64,000 nucleotides of DNA from Porphyrobacter sp. AAP82. Its GTDB lineage: Bacteria > Pseudomonadota > Alphaproteobacteria > Sphingomonadales > Sphingomonadaceae. Shown here in pieces: positions 56,841 through 64,000 of this stretch (positions are counted from its first letter, which is position 1; every line of letters starts with the position of its first letter). Position numbers and translations under genes: made by a program. The notes beneath the pieces are model-generated. The model did not search any database and had not been told where the DNA came from. It saw only the letters and a list, made by a program, of their open reading frames with translations. The DNA lies in contig NZ_ANFX01000008.1 of the NCBI RefSeq assembly GCF_000331285.1, positions 124,001-188,000 on the forward strand, given 5' to 3'.

Positions 56841-58415
56841 TCAGTCGACCACCGGCCCCGGAAACTCGCCCATATCGGGCGCATCATCCTGCGGATCGCC
56901 GTGCTGGAGGTTCGAGTTGTGGATGCCGTAGATGAAATACAGCGCCACCCCGCCCACCATGTACCAGGCGAAGAAGGTCAGCACATTGAGCGGCACGGTG
57001 TAGATCAGGTAGGCGCAGGACAGGATCCCCAGCACCGGCACGACCGGATAGAGCGGCACCTTGAAGCCGCGCGGCAGCTCGGGCGCGACACGGCGCAGGT
57101 AGATCACCGAAAGGCACACGATCGCAAAGGCCGCCAGCGTTCCGACCGAGGTCATGTCGCCCAGCACGTTGATGTCGAAGAAGCCCGCCGCCACGGCGGT
57201 GACAAGGCCGACCACGAGCGTATTGAGCGCCGGCGTCTGGAAGCGCTTGTTGACCCGGCTGAACACCTTGGGCAGCAGCCCGTCGCGCGCCATGGTGTAG
57301 AAGATGCGCGTCTGCGCATACATCAGCACCAGCACCACGGACGTGAGGCCGATGATCGCGCCGATCTTGATGATCTTGGCAAGCCAGCCCCAGGCCGGGC
57401 CGAAATTGTCGACCACCACCGCGACCGGATCGGGCACGTTCAGGGTGTTGTAAGGCACCAGCAGCGTCATGATCGCGGCAACCAGCATGTAGATCACGGT
57501 GCACACCACAAGGCTGCCGATGATTCCGAAGGGCATGTCCTTGGCCGGATCCTTGGCTTCCTGCCCGGCGGTCGAGACCGCCTCGAAGCCGATATAGGCG
57601 AAGAACACGATCGAGGCGGCGCGCATGATCCCGTCGACCCCGAAGGCGCCCTCGCCCTTGTTGGCGGCGGCATCATAGGGCGGGATGAACGGCACCCAGT
57701 TCTGGGCCATCAGTTCGGGCAGGTTGGCAAGCACGATCGCACCGCCGACGAGGATGAAGGCGGCCAGCACGCTCACCTTGATCGCGACGATCACGTTGTT
57801 GACCTTGGCGCTCTCCGACACGCCCACCACCAGCAGCCCGGCCAGCGCCATGCAGATCAGGAAGGCGGGGAGGTTGAACAGCGTCGTCACCGTCTGGCCG
57901 TCGACCAGCACCGGCGCGCCGTCGCGCATCAGGGTGTAGCCCGCAGGGCCCGTCAATTGCGGCGGGATCTGCAACCCGAAATCGGCAAGCAGGCTCACGA
58001 CATAGCCGCCCCAGCCCACCGCCACCACCGAGGCGGCCAGCCCGTATTCGAGCAGCAGCAGCGCGCCCATGATCCACGCGATGAATTCGCCCAGCGTGGT
58101 ATAGCCATAGGTGTAGGCCGAGCCCGACACCGGCAGGGTCGAGCTGAGTTCGGCATAGCACAGGCCCGCAAAGGCGCACACGATCCCGGCGACAACGAAG
58201 CTCAGCAGCACCGCCGGCCCTGCATGGAGCGCCGCCGCACTGCCGGTGCGCACGAAAATGCCCGCCCCGATGATGCAGCCCACGCCCAGCAGCAGCAGGT
58301 TCCACTTGCCGAGCGAGCGCTTCAGCTCGCTCGCCTGGGTCTCGCGCTGGACCTGCGCGATCGATTTGCGCGCGAACATGCGCTGGATGACGGAACGGTT
58401 CGGTTGGCTGGCCAT
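56841..58415 (-). CDS. APC family amino acid permease
   Basis: A protein of 524 residues from the ATG at 58415. About twelve TM segments are present. The first carries LLLLGVGCIIGAGIFVRTG, the conserved substrate-ion motif of APC transporters; LPVSGSAYTYGYTTLGEF and VFFAYIGFEAVSTAGQEAKD follow. It resembles cationic-amino-acid transporters (CAT/YfnA type), and the exact substrate is not clear. It is followed downstream on the same strand by imuA, but with an SOS promoter between them. Confidence 0.9.
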   Translation of the reverse strand: MASQPNRSVIQRMFARKSIAQVQRETQASELKRSLGKWNLLLLGVGCIIGAGIFVRTGSAAALHAGPAVLLSFVVAGIVCAFAGLCYAELSSTLPVSGSAYTYGYTTLGEFIAWIMGALLLLEYGLAASVVAVGWGGYVVSLLADFGLQIPPQLTGPAGYTLMRDGAPVLVDGQTVTTLFNLPAFLICMALAGLLVVGVSESAKVNNVIVAIKVSVLAAFILVGGAIVLANLPELMAQNWVPFIPPYDAAANKGEGAFGVDGIMRAASIVFFAYIGFEAVSTAGQEAKDPAKDMPFGIIGSLVVCTVIYMLVAAIMTLLVPYNTLNVPDPVAVVVDNFGPAWGWLAKIIKIGAIIGLTSVVLVLMYAQTRIFYTMARDGLLPKVFSRVNKRFQTPALNTLVVGLVTAVAAGFFDINVLGDMTSVGTLAAFAIVCLSVIYLRRVAPELPRGFKVPLYPVVPVLGILSCAYLIYTVPLNVLTFFAWYMVGGVALYFIYGIHNSNLQHGDPQDDAPDMGEFPGPVVD

Positions 58416-58611
58416 TAGCAGTTCCCCCTGCACGCCAGCGCAGCGCGCGGCATTACCCGATCAAGAAACATCTGGAATTGCACTCCCACTGATCGCGAGG
58501 CCAATTTCCCCCGCGCGATCGTCACGGCGTCATGCTAGCGCAACATCCACACAAGACAAGCGACAATCGCCGCTCTTTCCCCCGGGGCGCGCAGACGCTA
58601 GACCGCCGCCC

Positions 58612-59484
58612 ATGTCCACAACCTTCCAGCTCGACACGAGCACGAGCCGCGCCAACCCCACACCCGCCCCGATGCGGCGCCTGACCGTGCCCGCGATCCG
58701 CGCGCGCAAGACCGATGGGGTGACCGGCGAACCGCTGGTCATGCTCACCGCCTACACCGCCCGCCAGGCCCAGCTGCTGGATAGCCATTGCGACCTCCTT
58801 CTGGTGGGCGATTCCCTCGGCCAGGTGATCTACGGCCTGCCCTCGACCGTGCCGGTCACGCTCGAGATGATGGCGAACCACGGCGCGGCGGTGGTGCGCG
58901 GATCGTATCATTCGGTGGTGGTCATCGACATGCCTTTCGGCTCCTACGAGGCCTCGCCAAGCCAAGCGTTCCAAAGCGCCGCCTTCCTGATGAAGCAGAC
59001 CGGAGCGGCGGCGGTGAAGCTCGAAGGCGGGGCGGCGATGGCGCCGACAGTCGCCTTCCTCAACAGCCGCGGCATTCCGGTGATGGGGCACGTGGGCCTC
59101 ACCCCGCAGGCGGTCAACGTGCTCGGCGGCTACGGCGCGCGGGGCCGCTCGGATGCCGAGGCCGAGAAGATCGTCTCCGACGCCAGGGCATTGGACGAGG
59201 CCGGGGCCTTCGCCATTGTCATCGAGGGCGTGGTCGAAACCATCGCCATCGCCGCCACCAAGGCGGTGGCCTGCCCCACCATCGGCATCGGCGCCTCGGC
59301 GCAGTGCGACGGGCAGGTGCTGGTCACCGAGGACATGCTCGGCATGTTCGAACGCGTGCCGCGCTTCGTGAAGCGCTACGAGGATATCGCCGGGGTGATT
59401 GACCGCACCGTGGCGAAATATGCCGAGGAAGTGCGCGCCCGCAGCTTCCCCACGGCAGACCAGACCTACCAGCCCAAGGCATAG
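58612..59484 (+). CDS. panB: 3-methyl-2-oxobutanoate hydroxymethyltransferase
   Basis: A protein of 290 residues from the ATG at 58612; an ATG at 58672 would give the usual shorter N-terminus. LTVPAIRARKTDGVTGEPLV, VGDSLGQVIYGLPSTVPVTL (metal site), KLEGGAAMAPTVAFL and PTIGIGASAQCDGQVLV mark the family. It adds a hydroxymethyl group from methylene-THF to 2-ketoisovalerate, the first pantothenate step, using the same precursor as LeuA. No panC is adjacent. Followed 20 bases later by repeated element B. Confidence 0.94.
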   Translation: MSTTFQLDTSTSRANPTPAPMRRLTVPAIRARKTDGVTGEPLVMLTAYTARQAQLLDSHCDLLLVGDSLGQVIYGLPSTVPVTLEMMANHGAAVVRGSYHSVVVIDMPFGSYEASPSQAFQSAAFLMKQTGAAAVKLEGGAAMAPTVAFLNSRGIPVMGHVGLTPQAVNVLGGYGARGRSDAEAEKIVSDARALDEAGAFAIVIEGVVETIAIAATKAVACPTIGIGASAQCDGQVLVTEDMLGMFERVPRFVKRYEDIAGVIDRTVAKYAEEVRARSFPTADQTYQPKA

Positions 59485-59503
59485 ACCCCCGTTTTCGAGG
59501 CTT

Positions 59504-59694
59504 CGAAGTTCACGAAGTTCACACCGTGAATTTCGCTTTCCTACAGGTATTTCTCTTTATTCCCAATATCTTCGCGCTGAAAAGCGAAGTTCACACATGG
59601 CGCGCGATTTGCGCGTTTTCGCGTCCGCTCAACAGGCTGGCCGACAATGTGAAAGAACAGGGGCGATCCTATACTGCCACGGCCGTGTAGGAAA
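59504..59694 (+). repeat. GAAGTTCAC intergenic element, copy B
   Basis: The 101-bp module at 59504-59604 starts CGAAGTTCACGAAGTTCACA, contains TTTCCTACAG then TATTT, and ends CGAAGTTCACACATGGCGCG, exactly as long as copy A at 34914-35014. TGTAGGAAA (59686-59694) is complementary to TTTCCTACA (59537-59545), 9 bp, so the roughly 190-nt span could fold into one large hairpin. It lies between panB and the convergent BASS gene, filling the gap. Its TTCAC-x3-GTGAA near the start (59517-59531) may be a small hairpin. Confidence 0.8.
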
Positions 59695-59699
59695 CCGCC

Positions 59700-60677
59700 C
59701 TAGCGCACCCCGCCGCGCGCGAGGCGCATCGCCAAGGGTGCCGCCAGCACCAGCTGGGCAAGGTGATAAAGCAGCAGCGGCGCGATCACGAAGCCCGCGC
59801 TCGCGGGCGGGAACAGGATCGCTGCCAGCGGCGCGCCGACCGCGACGCTCTTTTGCGAGCCGGCGAACAGGAACGCGATCCGGTCCCCGCGCGGCAGGCC
59901 CAGCAGGCCGCCCGTCCCCCATGCCGCCGCCAGCGCTGCCGCCAGCATCGCCAGCACCAGCACCACCAGCGCCGCCCAGTCGAAGCCCGAAAGCATCGTC
60001 CCCAGCCCCTGTTCGACCGCGCCCGAGAACGCGACATAGACCGCAATCCCGATCACCGAGCGGTCAAGCCAGGCAGCGGTGGCCTTGTGCGCGATCAGCC
60101 TGTCGATGAAGCGGTCCTGCACCGCCTGTCCGATGGCGAAGGGCAGAACCAGGATCAGGCCGATGCGGATGATCGCCTCGCCGCCGATATCGGCAGCCCC
60201 CACCCCTCCGGCCAGCGCGAAGAGCGGCGCGCTGATCGCGACGCCCGCGATGTTGATGAGGGCCGCGCCCACCACCGCCAGCGCGACATTGCCCTCGGCA
60301 AGGCTGGTGTAGGAGGTAGCCGATTGCACCGTCGAAGGCAGGCAGCCCAGAAACACGAAGCCCAGCGCCACCAGCGGCGGCAGCACCGCGCCCGCGAGCA
60401 TCGCGAAGCCCGATCCGAGCAGCGCCATCGCGCCGAACACGAAGATCATCAGCGGCCCGAAATAGCGCCAGTTGGCGAAACCCCGCGCGATCTCGCTGCG
60501 GCGGATGCGCATGCCGTTGACCAGGAACAGCACGAAGATGCCGAGATTGGAAGCCAGGGTGGCGCTGCTGCGCGCATCGCCCGCCGCAGGCAGCACCAGC
60601 GCGAGCGCGGTCGCGATCACCAGCACGGCGATCATCGGGTCTCTGAGGAAGGGGAGGTGTTGCAGGATGCGGGGCAT
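59700..60677 (-). CDS. bile acid:sodium symporter (BASS) family transporter
   Basis: A protein of 325 residues from the ATG at 60677. About ten hydrophobic segments with the BASS-like repeats: FVLFLVNGMRIRRSEIARG, LGFVFLGCLPSTVQSATSYT and LFAGSQKSVAVGAPLAAILF. The first and second TCPS-like signatures suggest Na+-coupled transport of organic acids. The DUF4137/YfeH type fits the length, with YfeH being a plausible relative. Substrate unknown. A long upstream extension of the frame overlaps the TPR gene antisense and was excluded. Confidence 0.88.
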   Translation of the reverse strand: MPRILQHLPFLRDPMIAVLVIATALALVLPAAGDARSSATLASNLGIFVLFLVNGMRIRRSEIARGFANWRYFGPLMIFVFGAMALLGSGFAMLAGAVLPPLVALGFVFLGCLPSTVQSATSYTSLAEGNVALAVVGAALINIAGVAISAPLFALAGGVGAADIGGEAIIRIGLILVLPFAIGQAVQDRFIDRLIAHKATAAWLDRSVIGIAVYVAFSGAVEQGLGTMLSGFDWAALVVLVLAMLAAALAAAWGTGGLLGLPRGDRIAFLFAGSQKSVAVGAPLAAILFPPASAGFVIAPLLLYHLAQLVLAAPLAMRLARGGVR

Positions 60678-60715
60678 GGACTCCCCGCGTCCCTGCCCTG
60701 TGCGGCAGCGCTTGT

Positions 60716-62180
60716 CTATCGCGCCGTCAGCGCGCGCGGGCGGACCTCGGCAAGCAGGGCGGCGAAACGCTCCGCCTCGCCTGTCTGGCGCAGGCCGCGC
60801 GCGGCGCGCAGGCGCAGGCCGAGCAGCCAAGGATCGTGGCCCGCGCCCAGCACCATCGCATGATCGAGCAGCAGCGCGGTGCGCCGCCAGTCCCCGCGCG
60901 CGGCCTGCTTTTCGGCAAGCGCCACAAGCGCGCTGGCATTCCCGGTCTCGCCCGCGACCTGCCGGGAAAGCAGCATTTCGGCCGCCGCCGGGTTGCCGTG
61001 GCGCGTAAAGGTCCACACCGCCTTGCGGGTGATCGGCCAGGGCCGCCGCGCCTCGGAGGCGAGCACATAGGCCGTAAGCCCCGCGCGCGGATCGCCTGCG
61101 CCCAGCATCGCATCGCCCGCCAACGCGGCGACATCGGCCGATGCCGGAAAGCGTACGCGCAGCGCCAGCGCCTCGGCGCGGCCCCCCGCAGCATTGTCGT
61201 TCCACAAGGCGCGGCGCACCGCATTGGTGGGCTGTGGCAGATTGTCGCGCAGCGCCAGCAGCACCGGGCCGCGCCGGGGCGCATAGGCGCGGGCGAGCAG
61301 CGGCGCGGCGGCAGCGCGGTTGCCGAGCCGTTCGTGCGCGCGCGCAACCAGCATCAGCAGATAGGGCGAGGCTTCGGGCAGGCTTGCCTCCGGGCCGAAG
61401 CGGCGCACCAGTTCGGCATCGCGCCCGCCTTCATAGATCGCCCGGGCGAGCAATTCGCGCACCCGCGCATTGGCGGGCTGGCGGGCGGCGAGCACTTCGA
61501 GCATTGCCGCCGCGCTGTCGGCATTGCCTTCCGCGAGGCTGATCACCGCATCGAGCAGCTGCGCGGCCGGCACGCCCCTTGCGGCCATCCCGCTCTTGCC
61601 CAGCAGGCTGCGGGCGATGGTGAACTGGTGCCCGCGCGCCGCGATCACGGCCTGGACGTAGAGCGCGCGGGGGTCCCCCGGCGCCGCTTCGGCAAGCGCG
61701 CGCGCGGCCTTGAGGCTGGCGCTCGCCTCGCCGGCATCGCCGAGGGTGGCGGCATAATCGGCCAGCGTATCGGGATTGCCGGGATCGGCGGTGCGCGCGG
61801 CTTCGAACCACACCAGCGAATCCGCCGCGCCGTGGGCGTCGCGGACCATCAGCGCCCGCAGGCGCAGCGCGGGCGCGTAATCCGGGCCGAAGGCGAGTGC
61901 GCGGTCGGCGGCCTCCAGCGCGGTCAGGTGCTCACCGCCGCGCAGGCGCAGCCGGGCGATGGCGAGCCACAGGTCGGGGCTTTCCGGCGCGAGGCCCCGC
62001 GCCTCGTCGAGCAGGTGTCCGGCATCGGCGAGCTTGCCGTCGGCCATCGCGGTGTCGGCATCGGCAAGCAGGCGGGTGAAGGCCTCACTGCCCTCCCCGA
62101 TCCCGCGATGCGGCCGCTGCGGGGGTGGCTGCGAGCAGGACGCCAGCACCAGCCCCGCCGCCGCAAGCGCAGCAAAGGCG

Positions 62181-62197
<17 letters not shown>
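60716..62197 (-). CDS. TPR-repeat lipoprotein linked to prsR
   Basis: A protein of 493 residues from the ATG at 62197. A signal with lipobox LVLASC (AFAALAAAGLVLASC) predicts an outer- or inner-membrane lipoprotein. At least eight TPR-like helical pairs follow, for example LWLAIARLRLRGGEHLTALEAADRAL and FGPDYAPALRLRALMVRDAHG in segments. It overlaps the prsR 3' end by 17 bases, which ties it to the PrsK-PrsR two-component system. It is too short for the large PrsT protein of exosortase clusters; a role in exopolysaccharide or PEP-CTERM export is inference. Confidence 0.75.
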
Positions 62198-63544
<1,347 letters not shown>

Positions 63545-63545
<1 letters not shown>

Positions 63546-64000
63546 CACATCGCCTCCTGATTGGCTGCATCATCGCTCGCACCGGCAAGCCGCACCGCCT
63601 CGGCAAGCGGCAGGGCGACGGCAAAGCGCGTGCCGATCCCCTCGCGGCTTTCGACCGTGACCCGCCCGCCCATCGCCTTGACCAGCTCGCGCGCCTCGAA
63701 TGCGCCGATCCCGAAGCCGCCGGGCTTGGACGAGACGAAGGGCTTGAACAGGCCGGTGCGCACGAATTCCGGGCTCATGCCGTGGCCGGCATCGACCACC
63801 TCGATGCTGCCCGTCACGCCCTCGGCGGTGACATCGAGGAACACGGGGCTCGCGTCGTGGCTCGCATCGACGGCGTTCTGGACGAGATGGATCAGCGCCT
63901 GTTCCAGCGCCTCGCGGTTGCCGATCACCCGCACCGGCTCATCGCGGGTGAGGTGGACCTTGCGGACCCCGCCAAAGCGCGCGGCGATCCCCCGTGCGAG
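63545..64000 (-). CDS. prsK: PEP-CTERM system histidine kinase PrsK (C-terminal part)
   Basis: 152 residues to the window edge; the 5' part lies outside. The HATPase_c domain shows the N-box LIHLVQNAVDASHD, G1 DAGHGMSPEFV, and a G2 of KPGGFGIGAFEARELVKAMGG, the form seen in PrsK with FGIGAFEAR. The PFVSSKP loop is also typical. The protein would autophosphorylate and donate to PrsR, whose gene overlaps its stop. The assignment to PrsK rests on the G2 form and on PrsR beside it. Confidence 0.8.

Noticed and set aside
59597-59760. ATG in CACACATGGCGCG at the end of each repeated element considered as the start of a conserved small protein
   Set aside because: The frames after the ATG diverge completely between copies A and B after MAR, so no protein is conserved.

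Overview
The window is high-GC DNA (about two thirds G+C), packed with genes and with short intergenic gaps. The gene content points to an alphaproteobacterium of the Sphingomonadales, probably family Erythrobacteraceae (Erythrobacter/Porphyrobacter type). Supporting signs are Coq4-type ubiquinone proteins, a conserved coaD-ppi-queA order, an imuA-imuB-dnaE2 mutasome with GTTC-N7-GTTC LexA boxes, PEP-CTERM-type PrsK/PrsR regulators, and palindromic repeats typical of the group. The species assignment is inference.

Layout. 1-2.3 kb: 3' end of a TrmJ-type tRNA methyltransferase, an FkbM methyltransferase and rpsD. 2.3-15.6 kb is a mostly minus-strand block: S41 peptidase, AraC regulator, chorismate mutase, S9 peptidase, tgt, an outer-membrane protein, then a probable long transcript xseB-ispA-AIM24-coaD-ppi-queA-ABC exporter. 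15.6-19.5 kb (plus): two small membrane proteins, purL and a DUF3052 protein. 19.5-23 kb: tandem coq4 paralogues and serB on minus, miaA on plus. 23-31 kb is a branched-chain amino-acid block: ilvB, a 58-residue membrane protein, ilvN and ilvC, then a decayed yceI, an FMN 2-hydroxyacid oxidase, an I78-like lipoprotein, and leuA behind a Leu-codon leader peptide. 31-40 kb: S9 peptidase, Sel1-type lipoprotein, amidohydrolase, nitronate monooxygenase, an AHH nuclease with an unknown partner, a flavoprotein, recJ and tRNA-Glu. 40.3-46.7 kb: the phosphate regulon phoR-pstC-pstA-pstB-phoU-phoB with two Pho-box-like sites. 47.4-56.8 kb: an SOS mutagenesis/repair cassette on minus (imuA, imuB, PilZ, radical-SAM repair protein, UdgX, dnaE2) with two LexA boxes and three palindromic repeat insertions, two of them in frame inside dnaE2 and imuB. 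56.8-64 kb: amino-acid permease, panB, BASS transporter, TPR lipoprotein, prsR and the 3' part of prsK.

The most unusual features are: a repeated 101-bp intergenic element built on GAAGTTCAC motifs, present twice at exactly the same length; in-frame palindromic repeats in both mutasome genes; LexA-controlled UdgX/radical-SAM genes; a translationally coupled small membrane protein between the two acetolactate synthase subunits; a leuA leader-peptide attenuator; a probable ATT start codon; and tandem Coq4 paralogues that both keep the metal motif. No stretch longer than 300 bases lacks an annotated gene or element.
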